Of a stretch of DNA of 64,000 nucleotides, positions 1 to 12,310 are shown in pieces. How positions within the stretch are numbered: the stretch's first letter is position 1; each line of letters opens with the position of its first letter. A model generated the notes under the pieces. That model was not told the DNA's origin. It did no database searches and worked only from the letters and a program-made list of their open reading frames with translations. The DNA is from Paramacrobiotus metropolitanus (lineage: Eukaryota > Tardigrada > Eutardigrada > Parachela > Macrobiotidae), in NCBI RefSeq assembly GCF_019649055.1, contig NW_026570243.1:682001-746000 (forward strand), in the 5' to 3' direction. The translations under genes and the position numbers were made by a program.

Positions 1-880
1 ATTCTGGATCGAGCGCAACAGCTGAACAAGCAAAAATACAAGTAACAGCTCCATGTCGATGGCCGTGGTTGTGTTACTGTGCTGTTTAGCTTGATCGGCG
101 CCACTTCCCACGTTTTGCCACCAGAAATAAGAATTTAATAACCATAAGCATTTCTGGTGACCTTTCCGAATTCTCATGGCTTCTTGCTTGAGAAGCTGCA
201 AGCCGGTACGCACCGAGGGCAAAGATTAAATACCGAATTTTCACGTAGTGCTCTTACAATAACATTCATATTTGACACGTCTGGTTAAAAATATGGGAAC
301 TGCGTAAGACCACAAGTTGTCCAGAATTTGTGGAACGAACAACTGCAAGTTTCCGAGAGTTCTACCAGGACATAGCATAGCATACCAGAATAGCATACCA
401 GAAGTGATATTCTGTTCGTATGCTCGCACGAGCAGACGACTCAGGTGAGTGATCATGAGTCCATATACAGTACGTAGAAGATATCACTGCTCATTTTCTT
501 TGAAGGTGTAAGGCAATTAGGTATAAATATTCAGCGACTCAGAATTGCCGGTATCTGTTACTTCTTATGCTTCGATTTATAATATGATGAGAATTCCGCA
601 ATAGTCGTCCGAGCGATTAGTAAAAATATTTACATTTAAAGCAGTTTAGTACAGTAATCTACTCTGTACAACGTGAATCATAGCGTTGACACTCTTGTCT
701 CTTATCATCAACAGTATTATGACAAGGCGCCTCATCAAGGCATCCAGACTAACTAGGCTGTTTTGTTCTTGGGATATGCCATATCAGCACAAGTATCAAT
801 TACAGTGATCTTTACCTGTCTACCCTAGTGTTCAAATGGCTGAATTCTAGTTAAACGATCTGAACTAAAGTTAGGAGACG
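1..880. other. Non-coding stretch
   Basis: I see no supportable gene here. Open frames are short, lack a convincing start or splice context and look like chance frames in AT-rich DNA. Confidence 0.6.
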
Positions 881-1068
881 ATTACCGTATTTTTCGGATT
901 AGAAGCCCGGGGCTTTTAACTTTTCATCGTTACCCGGGGGGAGGCTTATATGGTAGAGTATTTTGAAAAAACAAAGGGGGGAGTATTGTAAAATCAGGGG
1001 AGGCGAGGCTTATATGGTAGAGGAGGCTACAGTTCTGGAGGAGGCTATCAGTTCGAAAATACGGTAAT
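881..1068. mobile_element. MITE-like element with short terminal inverted repeats
   Basis: The left end reads ATTACCGTATTTTTCG (881-896) and the right end CGAAAATACGGTAAT (1054-1068), an inverted pair differing by one A. Inside, a G-rich tract repeats GAGGCTTATATGGTAGAG twice, at about 951 and 1006. Ends of the type ACCGTATTTTTCGGA followed by a TATAAG-like motif are a familiar feature of non-autonomous DNA elements in many animals (recalled, not searched). There is no coding capacity. A target-site duplication is not clear. Confidence 0.6.
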
Positions 1069-1868
1069 TGTTTTATTATCAGACCGCTTAATTTATAGTC
1101 TTTAACGCTTTATTTGCTGACTACATTAGTCTACTTTTACTCGGAACTGCGAAGGGAGCAACAGCTTTGCGCCTAAGAGATCCGTAATCTGTAATGGCTG
1201 CTTAAATTATACGTTAACACAGACAGTGTGCTAAGGCAGCGAAGGAGACACCCAAAGTCTGGATGAAGTATCAGGTGCGCACACTGTTTACCGTGTGGGT
1301 GTACACATGGACCAGTTATTTAACAAGTGCGCGTGGTTGAAGGATTTAAAAAAAAAACTTTCTCGCATGATTTCACGACGGTTAGTTCGAAATGCACATT
1401 TGGGAATATTCCAGCAAGACAGCAATTGCCAGTCGCAGATGTCTTTTTCCACAGATAATCGTGTTTTGAACAGAATTTTTCTGCATAACTCATTAAAGTA
1501 TGCAGTGCTGACTCGCTGAGTTCAGTTAGCCGGAATGCCGCACTTATGCAGTAACATCTGTTCGCTTTTCTCAAAGTCATTGTTTATTTCCTCAAACTTC
1601 GGTAATAGTCATACTGCAAGCTCACAGTTTACGGCATCAAAATTATATATAATCATGAATATGAACTGTGAGCAATCGCACGAGAATTGTACCCGATATC
1701 AACGTAAACGTCAAACAACTGTGATGATAACGGTCGGCTTTACAGTGGACGCCAAAATTATCTTACACTTATGTAATCACACAACGCGCAACCAAGCACT
1801 TTTCTGTACTAAAACACCCAAATTTTGACTGGCCATCGGCTTGCTGACATTTACACTTGCCTTGCGCG
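1069..1868. other. Non-coding stretch
   Basis: Nothing supportable seen. Overlapping open frames on both strands around 1295-1830 have no recognisable protein content. Confidence 0.5.
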
Positions 1869-2187
1869 TTTTCCAACAAAAAACCATTGATCGATATCTC
1901 AAACGAAAGAGGAAAAATTTCAAGAATTTTGATACCAAACAAGTTGTTCTTTATGAGATCTACGAGATAACCGAGGCATCTAAAGTTTCTCGTAGACATA
2001 GCATAGGATTTGCATCCGCGGTTTGGTTTCAGTTTTCACACAGAAATCGTGTGCTTTGTCTACGACAAACTAAAATGGCTCGATTTTCTCTTAGATCTCA
2101 TGAAGGATGACATGTCTGGTATCGAAATTCTTGAAATTTTTTTTGTCTTCCGTTTGAGATATCGCTTGATGGTCTTCGTTGGGAAAT
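1869..2187. repeat. Diverged inverted repeat (foldback)
   Basis: The left arm (about 1869-1998) and right arm (about 2057-2187) are reverse complements with many substitutions. Shared blocks include CGATATCTCAAACG, AATTTCAAGAATTT and CGTAGACA near the inner ends. The spacer is about 58 bp. The similar open frames on opposite strands in the two arms are a by-product of this symmetry. It is most likely an old foldback or MITE copy. Confidence 0.55.
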
Positions 2188-4432
2188 ACGTCAGAACAAG
2201 TGTTCGTATTCTAGCGTTTTCTGTTTAGTGGTCATTTGGTCCTGGCCATTCATTTTTATTGGTCATTCGGTCCCCGACCGAATGTAAGACAATTTTGACT
2301 TCCATTGTATGTGTTCGCGGCACTCGTAAAATACCACACAAAATAAAGCACTTTGCAAGTCAGCATGGTTATGACACTGGACAGAGCAAGAACATCAGTC
2401 ACGTAGCGCTTGTCACCCGTGCCGGGCAAGACGACACACGACAGTCGTTGTATCCAGCACTGGGCGAGACAGAGATGTCCACTAGAGAGCTAAGGTCACG
2501 AAAATAATGGAAGTTAAACCTAAAAAGACAAACTCCGAATAACCTGGACTGCGGATCTGGATATCCTATTCCTGTCCATTTTTTATGCTACACTGTGGCT
2601 TTCCGATCCATCTTTTTTCTCATTCACAATCCACATTGCTCCAGAAATGCATTGATTTCCTTTTACCGCAGGACCAAAACTCCTGGCCAGGCAGTATGAG
2701 CGACAGTGAACTTTGTTTACCTTTTTTAATGCTTGAATTATTACTTTTCCGTTATGAGTGCCGGAGTTTTCACATACATTGACTGATCTTTAAAACGAGC
2801 CTCACTAATGTGGGCTTAGTTCAACCTAACTGAGATATTTTTAAGACGGAGCACCAAGAAGCCCGAAGTAGTTTCCAGATCACTTCCATCGCGCTTTAAT
2901 TCCGTTCCCCTCCGAAAAGATCCAGCTCAGAAATGCGAGCATATACATGTAATATACCATATAGCATGTTTAAATGACCATCGATGTGTACATCGGCACG
3001 CAGGTGTTATCCGTGCGTCCAGTTCTTCGAGTCGCCACGGTGGCCTCGTTGTCCACTGTCGTAAAAATATGTTGATTCAATTTCTCATTATTTGTTGTTT
3101 CCTGAAGGCTGCTCTATGATCTTAGCAGGAAGTACCCTGCCTTTATGACCACAAACAAATTCGGGACATTTTCTTTGAAGAGTAGTCATCATTTCATCGC
3201 ATCAAGTTTTCTTACAAAGTACTGAGCGGGCAGCTCATTTCTTACTAAACGAGAAAATTGAAAGGTCACAAAAAGCCGTAAAGATCCGCCACGAAACTGA
3301 CCAACACCTGCACAACTCTTTTACGTACTGGTATAGCAGATTGAATTTAAAATTTCAAGTTAACGTTAGCATTTCAAGATAACATTTCGACATAACGACC
3401 AAATTTCAATTTACGGAGAAATTACGCTTTATAAAACCGACATTCTCCTTATAATAATGCAAGAGGCAAGTCACGCAGTGCCAGAAAAATGGGCCGTTGC
3501 AGCTAATTACCACTACTCGCCAGTCGTCCTTCTTCTGTTCAAAGCCTCAATCGCACGCACTGCTCTTTTCGGAACTGCTCAACACCGAAGCATGTCGGAA
3601 AGGGCAAGGTTCTGCTAGCGAACTGCTTCTCTTTATTCACAGTTCGTAAAACTTTACAGTTTTCATGCACCCACTTACACGTTCTAATTGCTATCTAAAA
3701 TGCAAATTTGAGGAACTTCCTTCCATTCACAGCTTTCAGTATTCTCTTCAACTTGCAATTTGTTCAACATTCATCTTAACGCACATAATTCTGGTATCGA
3801 AGCCGTGTTTGTCCCATATCTGCGAAGAGCCTATTCTATCCTTACTGGCGCTATAACTTCACGAAGTAAATGCGCGGGCTCTCATGTTCCGATCAGCAAG
3901 TGCAATACTAGTATCCTGAGCAGTAAAGAGATCCTGCATAAGCAGCACTCCAGACCATAGGTCGCTGTTTGTTCAACCCGGTTTTGAATTTCAAAATGAG
4001 TTCACGCTTCGGAGATTCGTATAATTTCCTCAAGTGCAACGGTAAAAACTGCAAAATGTTTGCTTACGCGATGGTCCGGTTATTTCGACCACAGCGAACA
4101 GCGGTGTTCGTAGAGAGAAGGGTAAGTACTGTATGTACTGTATATTGTACAACTATCATTGTGTACTGTATACTTATAAACGACGGTATAAAATATCTAA
4201 ATTATCAGGTGTTTAAATTTCTTGCGCAAGTTTTTTTGGGGTTAATATACATTAAACTATTTTCCGCGTTTTTCTCGACAGAGCCGAACCTGCAGTGAAT
4301 CTTGCCATATCCATCCCAGAAATTTCACACCATTCTGCGAACAGTACAAATGGTCATATGCATGTATTATTTGATCCTTTTTTACTGTCACACGTTTTCA
4401 TATTTTGATTTTCACAAGCAATGCACCCATAC
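2188..4432. other. Non-coding stretch
   Basis: No gene is supportable. A 12-base string GTGGGCTTAGTT near 2811 recurs in the hairpin at 4805-4842. Short repeats of GTACTGTA lie around 4125-4170. Confidence 0.5.
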
Positions 4433-4787
4433 CGCTGCTTATAAGAACAGTTAGCGATTCTGTGGGGTCGATGAATTCATTTCCATACAATCTACCGAGA
4501 GTATTAATGGCACTTCCAGCTGAGTCTTCGCATCCCATGGTGAAATCCGATACAGAAGTGGTATTAACCGATGTCGCCATCAGTCGCCTTACATCCCGGA
4601 AACTCGCATATCTCTCGAGTAACATCTCGAAGACAACGTCGTACGCGGGCTTCATAGTCGCGTAGCCACACGTGTCGTCATTCGTGGTGATGGCGATAAT
4701 CAGCGTAACATTGCCGCGTAAGGTCAGTGACAAACATGGTAGTGATAATAAAATAGCGGCCAGAAAATGTTGCCGCAATAAAGACAT
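4433..4787 (-). CDS. First exon resembling a receptor ligand-binding domain (natriuretic-peptide-receptor type), partial
   Basis: The ATG is at 4787. The N-terminus is a good signal peptide (about residues 1-20, hydrophobic LAAILLSL core). NVT follows, then a CGYATMKPA motif and, near the end, LTVLISSG. In receptor guanylyl cyclases and other ANF-receptor-fold proteins the first lobe begins in this way and reaches a VLLSPGCS-like segment at about this distance. A donor (GTATGG) directly after ISSG gives a phase-1 exon end at 4433. No following exons (lower coordinates) could be recognised, so this is either a gene whose next exon is far away or an orphan exon. It is a paralogue of the frame at 6144-6593. 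The family assignment is inference from pattern and I cannot exclude another secreted protein. Confidence 0.45.
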
Positions 4788-4804
4788 CCCAGTACTTATT
4801 TGGT

Positions 4805-4842
4805 TTGATAACTAAATGCCCCAACGTGGGCTTAGTTATCAA
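4805..4842. repeat. Perfect hairpin upstream of the receptor-like exon
   Basis: TTGATAACTAA at 4805-4815 and TTAGTTATCAA at 4832-4842 are perfect 11-bp inverted arms, with GCCC and GGGC partly extending the stem. It lies 18 bp upstream of the minus-strand ATG at 4787, so it would be in the leader or promoter of that gene. Confidence 0.6.
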
Positions 4843-6143
4843 GACCACCTTGCTGTATTTTTTAGCATATCCCGATCGAACCAGAAACCTATCTGGAAGT
4901 CGTTGTGCTAACGTAAATTGCTTGACCTGACCCCGTTCAATCGTTTAACATCTGCTTTAAATCCCTCCACAATATTTGAAGGGACAATCAATACACAGCT
5001 GCCGAGGTATCGTCAAGGAAAAAATTTAGTCAGAGAACACTGTAACTTGCCAAAACGCACATAATTACATATACCACTGCTTGAAAGAGTGACGCTAAGC
5101 ATCAGTCCGTAGATACGAGTTACATACACCGGTCCATAGATACACACAGGTCGTTTTTCCCCATTTGATTTCTTAAATTACGTATGTTATATCTACATAT
5201 ATACGGTTTTACAATGTGAGGCGTAAGTCCGAGTAGCTTTTCAGGATGGCATTATTAAAACATAAGTACCCGCGATTACTTCCGTTCCGCGTTCCGAAAT
5301 CGCACTCATGGCAAACGGCATTCTACATACTGCATACTTCAGCAGTAAATGTAAACTGATTTCATATGCAGGATGCGACTGCAATAATGTGCACCGTATC
5401 CCCCGCTCCCGGCAAACCTTCGCTGACATTACGTTATTATTGAAATGCATACATTTGCATGCAGTGACATGTGATTTATGATGCTTAGGTTAAACTAGAC
5501 CAACCCAATCCGTTTGGCATTCCGCGTGGGAAAGTTCAAAAACTTCCTGTCCGAGCCTCGAGATAGTATAATTAAGCAACTTTTCAAAGTACCTGTGTGT
5601 ACTCAGATCCTTAACAATCGGTCGGAAATATCAGAGAAAATACTCAGGAAATTAAAATTCTTTTTGGAAGCAGGATACAGTACGTTCAAACGCCCTTCCA
5701 CCGGCACGTTTGCAGTACAGCAATTACATCAAGTCCAAATTTTCAGTATCAGTTTACAAATTATCCATTGCATCGTAATCGAATAACTGTATCATTTTGT
5801 GTAATTTACATTTGATCATGTGCCTTGCGAATATTATCTAACTGTGAACAAGTAAGCTGCAGACGATACCGCTGGCAGCTGCCAATTAGGTTATCAGAAA
5901 CGCCTGTGCCATAAAAGTGGCCACAAGGCACAGACACAGTTGACACTTACAGTATATTCAAAATTTTGGGCGGGTAGTAACAAAGCTAATTCGTTTTGGC
6001 AGTTCTTGTAACCAAGGCACAAGCACAGGTATTAAAATAATTGGCAATAATCAAACCATGACCGAACTTACCATTAGATATATCCTAATCGTAAGTGCAT
6101 GTACATACCAGATGCGAAACGGGCAACTTCCGACGTAATGTAG
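4843..6143. other. Non-coding stretch
   Basis: No supportable exon on either strand. Downstream exons of the 6144-6593 receptor-like frame would be expected here if it were an intact gene; none is recognisable. Confidence 0.45.
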
Positions 6144-6593
6144 TCATCCCATCCTGGAAAAGAATTTACCCCTTGTTGTAAACTTATAAGACAAACTACT
6201 GCGTGGACAAGCACTGTAATTTTGTACGCCTAAAGACGTGCCTCCAAGAGTCAATACCACAAACTGTTCGGGATTACTGCCGAAACCGTGATGGAGAACG
6301 TGGCTGTAAAATGCTCCAAGTTTGTCGATTATGCACGCGACACTGCGGACATCCCGAAATGCTTGGGGACAGTTGTTGGCCAGATCTAGTTCATATCGTT
6401 TGACATGCATAATACACGCAAATTCGTCGGCAAGCATCGTATTGATAACGCGGATTGCGGGGGCCATGGTGGCGTAGCCGTACGTGGGATCAGTTGTAGC
6501 GTAAAGGTTTACGATGGTCACATTGAAACTAATACTGACAGCTGATAGCATACCAATCACATGAAGAAATATTATCAACGAACTTCTAAACAT
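6144..6593 (-). CDS. Second receptor-like N-terminal exon, paralogue of 4433-4787
   Basis: The ATG at 6593 opens a signal peptide (about residues 1-21), then NVTIV, a YGYATMAPA motif, a helix-like stretch ending in KLGAFYSH, and FVVLTLGG. The order and spacing match the frame at 4433-4787 (NVT, TT, YATM-PA, a central LG--Y, then VL--GG/SG), so the two are duplicates on the same strand 1.5 kb apart. The homologous exon end would fall near 6241, where no GT donor is present; the open frame runs on to a stop at 6144. This suggests decay or a shifted splice site. The likely role, if any, is extracellular ligand binding; the membrane and catalytic parts are not visible. Confidence 0.4.
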   Translation of the reverse strand: MFRSSLIIFLHVIGMLSAVSISFNVTIVNLYATTDPTYGYATMAPAIRVINTMLADEFACIMHVKRYELDLANNCPQAFRDVRSVACIIDKLGAFYSHVLHHGFGSNPEQFVVLTLGGTSLGVQNYSACPRSSLSYKFTTRGKFFSRMG

Positions 6594-8347
6594 TTCTGAT
6601 TTTTGGCTGCATGTAATTATAAAGTTGGCAAGAATCTTTTTTGCTCCATTTTACAATCGTGCAGTGCATGCTTCCGCGATACTCCCTATGAAAACTGGCG
6701 TAATTTTGCTGTATACACATGCGCACGTTACCGGTTAGCATAGCAAAATTGGTAAAGACAATAGGGGAAAGTGTATTTCTGTTTGCATTTACATTTTGTC
6801 ACGAGTGCATTTTAGAAAAAGTATCGATCACTCTCCATTCACTGCTATTCCGTCGAGTATGCGTAGAAAGTTACACATTTATTGCAGACTTGCAATCAGC
6901 AAAGGTCAGGTTACAATTTATATGAATGTTTGTCAAGACAAGAAACGTGCAACGAAAGCACAGTAAAACCATGGTAAAACTAGTCGTTTTTAACTTATGG
7001 TCTTGCTAGCTGGAAATACATATTGGTTACTGAAGATAGATTGGTACGATTTTGTTCTATATTTCAAACATAAGCGCCAATATTTACTGCTGGTTTTAAT
7101 TAATAAACAGTCAGGAAACAATTTGTTGCCGAATTTTCCGTCTCGAAGGAAGATGATTCACAACCCGAGCGATCCTTGTTATTTGATAGTCCTACCAGTC
7201 AGACGCTCATAGGTCAAGGTTTTGCGCACTCCAGGGGTTCTCATAATGCCACAGCCGCCCACAATTACGCAACTTGCACAGACGGAAATGGCTGTAGCAC
7301 GCAAACGGAAATGTCTGCCGGTGGCTTCGGCGCATTTTTTGCCAATGATATATGGATAATCCGATTATATTTTTGTGAGACCATAGAAAAAATCAAGATA
7401 AATCTTAAACGTCCTGTCTAGCTCTCGTAATGCAGATACCCTGCGAAATTTCAACGTTTTTTATGTCACACACGATTATGTTTAAGCATTCATCAAGACT
7501 ATCGTAATCTGCATATATTTTTATTGTAGATGTATGTATTTAAATAGTAATACGGCAAATGCATTTCCTGCCTGTGGGTAAATTGCATATTCAGTGGATG
7601 CATGCATTATATATGTACAGTATACGTATATGCACTAATATGCAGTGGCTGTCTTTTGTAGTTTCAGGTACACTGGTAGATCCTTTAAGGCCATGGCTAT
7701 GAGGGCTTAATTCGTTTAGAAATTATAACATTCCTAGTTATTCAAAAACATAAATAGTTTCTCGCTCTTCCTGTGTACATAGTTAAATCCAAGAAAAATA
7801 TATTTTAGCTTCACGTGCCATTTATTTTAAAAGAATCATTAAACTGATTAGCGATCATCTTTAAGGCAAGATACATTTTCCACAATACGGCACACGTCAT
7901 TAAGGGAGCATCCTTCTTATAGCGGCATCTTACAATATTATACCGCGAACTGAAAATCTCCAACATCTTATAACAAGCGCTATCGAATGGCACCGGCGTA
8001 TGTTTTCCTCTCGCATCCATTGTTTCGCGTAAAGGTTTCACAGTTTTTCATCCGCCCCATTGCCCGGCGTTAATGATGCCGCCCGTTGCGATCGACGCAC
8101 CACGGTTCACCTGTCGTCACGCTTGTAGAATCAGCCGGCTACAGTCGACGGCGGAAGCCCCATTTAAGGCGCGATTATCAGCCAGTCAACGCCGATAGAT
8201 TCTTCGCAGTTACTTCATGGGATCATCGTTAATCTTACGCATCCACGTATATTTCCCAGCCAGACCGGCTTGCTTCGTGGTGTCATATTCTACGGTATAA
8301 ATTATCTGCTCAACGCATCGCATCGCAACGCTAACGCAACCGCTCAA
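6594..8347. other. Non-coding stretch upstream of the GPCR
   Basis: No supportable gene. The DNA becomes more GC-rich after about 8050 as it approaches the GPCR start, consistent with leader or promoter sequence. No clear TATA element can be assigned. Confidence 0.5.
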
Positions 8348-9526
8348 ATGGCACCGTTATTCATTCCCAACACCACTGCATCGCTGCGCAACATTACCGG
8401 TGACCTTTCGCGCAACATTACCGGTAGCCGGTTCAACAGTACCGGTGGTCACAAAATGCCGGTAGCCTTCACCGTCTTCGGCTACTGCACCATCGGTCTG
8501 GTGGTTTTTGGCTTCGTCGGCAATGTCCTGATGATAGGCTCCATGTTCCACGGGAAACTGTACCGGCATACGACCAACCAGCTGCTGATCAATTTATTCC
8601 TAGTCGGTGCCATCTACGCCGCCCTAGCCATGCCGGCAGCGGCCTATTCCACCATTCGACTGGGTTGGCACGCCGATAACGGCAGCTGCCGGTTCTTCGG
8701 CTTCATGGCGTTGAGCGGCTGCTTCGTCTCCTGCCTCAACCACGCCGCCATCGCCGTGGCCCGCTACTTGGCCGTCGTCCATATTGGCAGCATCTCCAAG
8801 CGCATCCAGGACCGGGTGGGGCTGGTGATGCTGGTGCTGACCTGGCTGATGCCGTACGTCGTGTTCACCTTTCCCTTCTTCGGTGTGGGCGCCATGTACG
8901 GATACAAGAAGTCGGTGGAGCGGTGTCAGTACAGCAGTGTGGAAGCGCCCTTTGTCAACGCCTACCGGTTCATCTTTCAGATTGCCCCCATTGTGGTCAT
9001 GTGTATCTGCTATACGCTCATTGTCTTCAAAGTGTGTCTGGTGCGGACAGCGGTAGGGCGGAATAAGCAGAAGGACACCTCGTTGCGCTTCAAGCACCGG
9101 TTCAGTGTGGAGTTGGGTATCGCCAAGCGAACGGGAACGGTAGCGGTGTTTTTCATCGTCTGTTTTCTGCCCAGCGTAGTATGGAGCTACATACCCGGTA
9201 GCATTGTCCAGGACCTGACGGAGAACCTGGCACCGTCACTATATCTGCTGATGTGGTTCGGTAAGTGTAGCTACCGTACGTGAGACCTTAATAGGTCGGA
9301 TTATACACGTTTGAACTTTAAATGTTAAAGCGCAGCACAAGCTATGAAGAAGTATTGTATTTTTCTATGAAACTTGCGCAGTATTTTGCACAGTAGCTGA
9401 GGTCAATCACGAAAATTAACTGCTAACCAACTTTCTATTAATATAGTATTATCCTTTCTTATCCCATGTACCTGTGTTATCTTCTTTACAATTCATGGTC
9501 GGCTCAAAAGAATCTTTATTCGGTAA
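8348..9526 (+). CDS. Class A (rhodopsin-like) G-protein-coupled receptor
   Basis: Two exons are proposed: 8348-9260 and 9447-9526, joined in phase 1 (donor GTAAGT), giving 330 aa. The start is the ATG at 8348; the frame is open further upstream but has no ATG. The extracellular N-terminus has four N-glycosylation sites (NTT, NIT, NIT, NST). Seven hydrophobic segments follow. TM1 has GNVLMIGS, TM2 NLFLVGAIYAALAMP, and a Cys before TM3 and one in loop 2 can form the usual disulphide. The DRY motif at the end of TM3 reads ARY, TM6 carries CFLPS in place of CWxP, and TM7 in exon 2 reads IPCTC where NPxxY is expected. These features resemble the invertebrate melatonin-like/moody/Tre1 group of orphan receptors, but the ligand cannot be called. 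The stop follows LKRIFIR; a GTAAGG overlaps this stop, so a longer cytoplasmic tail from a further exon is possible. Confidence 0.8.
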
Positions 9527-10095
9527 GGAAACTACGTAATTAGCAGCTATCTGAAAATCATATAACCAGTCTTCACCATTACAGTAATGAATTTTGGTCT
9601 AAATATATGTATAGCATTTATTGACCTGCGCAGAAATATCCATTTTCTGATCCTTTTCAAATTCCTTCCAATACGTTATTGCTAAACTGTTATAAATTTT
9701 GGTCACAACAACCGCACGTTATAATTAAGTGAACGTTGCCTTCCTTCCAGTACTGTACTTGAACATGCTGTTGCACTGCCAGAGAAAGTAGCTAGAAACA
9801 AGCATGAAAAAGTATCGCAGGGATCGCTGTTACTTCTGGTGGTAAAGTACAGAAATAGTAAATAATGGGAAATACTGTAGCTGCACTTAATTCAGCAACA
9901 TTTACATTTACACTGATTATGCCAAAGCGATAAAATGTACGGAAATCAATAACTTGCCTTTTTAACAATCCTTCCCTATATAAGTCTACTCCTACAATAT
10001 CACAAAAGATCCTCCAGAAAAAGCAGCATCCGCCTCCAACCGCCTGCAGCGCAACGAAACTGCGTTGTTAACATGAACAATTTCCACGTCTGGAA
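9527..10095. other. Non-coding stretch downstream of the GPCR
   Basis: Nothing firm seen. An acceptor-like CCTTCCTTCCAG near 9750 is followed by a short open frame that could be an alternative last GPCR exon, but it lacks helix-8 or tail features. Confidence 0.4.
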
Positions 10096-10308
10096 GTATT
10101 GTACAGTACTACACACTCGCACTGTACTGTACTCATTGCAATTTAATCGTAAGATACCGGATACATGCATGCGTTATGATGAATATAAATATGTGTATTG
10201 TACAGTACTACACACTCGCACTGTACTGTACTCATTGCAATTTAATCGTAAGATACCGGATACATGCATGCGTTATGATGAATATAAATATGTGTATTGT
10301 ACAGTACA
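10096..10308. repeat. 99-bp tandem repeat, about 2.1 copies
   Basis: A unit starting GTATTGTACAGTACTACAC begins at 10096 and 10195, and a partial third copy at 10294. The two full copies look identical by eye. The period is a multiple of three, so an open frame crosses both copies, but the product is not a plausible protein. The unit contains TACTGTAC/GTACAGTA words that recur across the window. Confidence 0.9.
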
Positions 10309-12272
10309 GTACCGCTACTGCACATGTAGACAGTTTAGCACTGATACTGCAAGAGCAACACTTTGCTGATGACCTTACCGTCGCCATCGCCTACTCAGCA
10401 GTTGTATACCTAAGTATTACACCAATGTAACACCATGAACTGTATGTCTTTACTTGTTAACTAAAGATTTTATGTTAAAGTGAAGTTAAAGTTGTTTAGT
10501 TAAAGACTGAATACAATTCAATCTAGCAACTGGAAAAGGGCATAACAATAACATACATCAACAGCTAAGCAAGCGCAGTACGTCATCAGCAGAAGTAAAA
10601 GAATAAACTAGAGTAGGTTTGTGCGACTTCGGGCATGTTAACAGTTAGCAATAGTAAACAGAGATTACACCAAAGTGGTAAAACAATACAGTGACTAAAC
10701 CTGGTAAAAAAACTTTTTAACTAGTTATTACTTCTGGAAGCGTCATCCAAGCACTATACTGCCGGATTGCTCCAGGGCGACTCCGTATGCTCGATTGGTT
10801 TGACAGTTTCTGGAGCAATTTTCTGCGGTGCACTCGGGCTGCCGTTACTGCTGCCGGCCGGCAAGATGCTATTACCGAATACGCATTAAAAGTTTTGCGT
10901 ATCAGACTATCAGTCACCAAACTTCATTACTACTTCTATAATATTATCACAGTAAGATTGTACTAATCAATTTTTTTAACAATACAGTATATGAATGCGT
11001 AAAATACTTCAATAAATGGAAAATAATATATGCACGCGCGATACGTCAGGTGATAGATCTAGATAGATCACAGTTAGATAACCGCGGAATGCATTAGCGC
11101 GCGTAGGCGGACATAAGAAGATAAAAGCAAAAAGGGAAGCTTATGGGATGCTCAAGAAGTTGGCGCAGAGGTCGAGTTTAATCCGGATTATCGAGGCGGT
11201 CATAGAAACAATAGATATACGTCATACATGCAAAACATCATGGGACTGCTACTGCGGCACGTGGCAGCCACCGGATAGTAGCGGACAACAGAAACAAATT
11301 GTCAACAACGGGCTCAAGAACCATGCGGCTTTTCGTTAAGGGAGTTAACTATTAAAACTGTTGAATAAAACAAGAATGTCAAAACCATACTGATGGTTTT
11401 CATCGTGCATTTTATTATTTCCTCAAAAGGGTCAGCTAACCGCTCATTTTCTTGTAGATTTGGATTACGTATTTGTATTTGTGCAGATATTTAGCTGTAT
11501 GGGTGAGATTAAGTTTCCTCGTATAGGGCAGAATGAATGTTATTGACTGCGGAAAACAGGATTATAACAGCTCCACCTGCATATCAAATTAGCTAGCTTT
11601 ACCGAACTATAACGCTCCCATGAGTCTGACTACATAATTTAGGAAATGGTACGAAAGCTTTCAATTTAAATTATATTTTATTATGAAAGAATCAATAATT
11701 TGTATTTTTAACGGTAATTGCAACGAACAAGTTCTCTGTGCACGAACATGCTGTAGGTCTATAAATAACGTGCACTGAAGCTACTCTGTAGATGGTTAAT
11801 AACTTAATACAATATTTAATAGATCCAATAAATCGTGCCTTATAATTTCAGCAGAAATTGCACATTGTTACGTGCGTCTTACCTGACATACGGGCCGTGC
11901 CGACTGCTAAGGCCTCAAGCAAATTTTCCATTTTAGGAGTTACGTGCAGCTATTTGGCCTATCTCCCAGTTAATCCCGATTTACGCTACGCTATACGCAG
12001 TCTATTAAAGCGCCTGCGATTGTGGCCCACCAAGCGGGCGTCGGTTGGCCCGGTGATAATTGCCCCGACGGATTTTCCGCACAACTTTACCGAAACGAGA
12101 TCAAAGTCAACTCGCCTAGCGGCCAGTCCACGACCACGTACCTTGACGGAGCACACCACCGGAAGTGTCAAAGACGGTTAAAGCCAAAGGATATTGGACG
12201 CTCGCCGAGCGGATATAAGTCGTGCACTGCTGAATGTTGTATATGTAGCTCACTGCATGGATTTATGGCTTC

Positions 12273-12310
12273 GCAGTGATCGAAGTTAATTGAAATTAAT
12301 AGATCACTGC
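12273..12310. repeat. Short hairpin
   Basis: GCAGTGATC at 12273-12281 and GATCACTGC at 12302-12310 are perfect 9-bp inverted arms around a 20-bp AT-rich loop. Confidence 0.55.

Noticed and set aside
8357-9097. Antisense open frames over the GPCR
   Set aside because: Shadows of a GC-rich coding exon; His/Gln/Asp-rich content typical of antisense frames.
10073-10430. Open frames through the 99-bp repeat
   Set aside because: Open only because the repeat period is a multiple of three; the peptide has no plausible features.
11858-12279. Overlapping open frames on both strands in a GC-richer patch
   Set aside because: Three frames are open at once without homology, splice support or plausible protein content.
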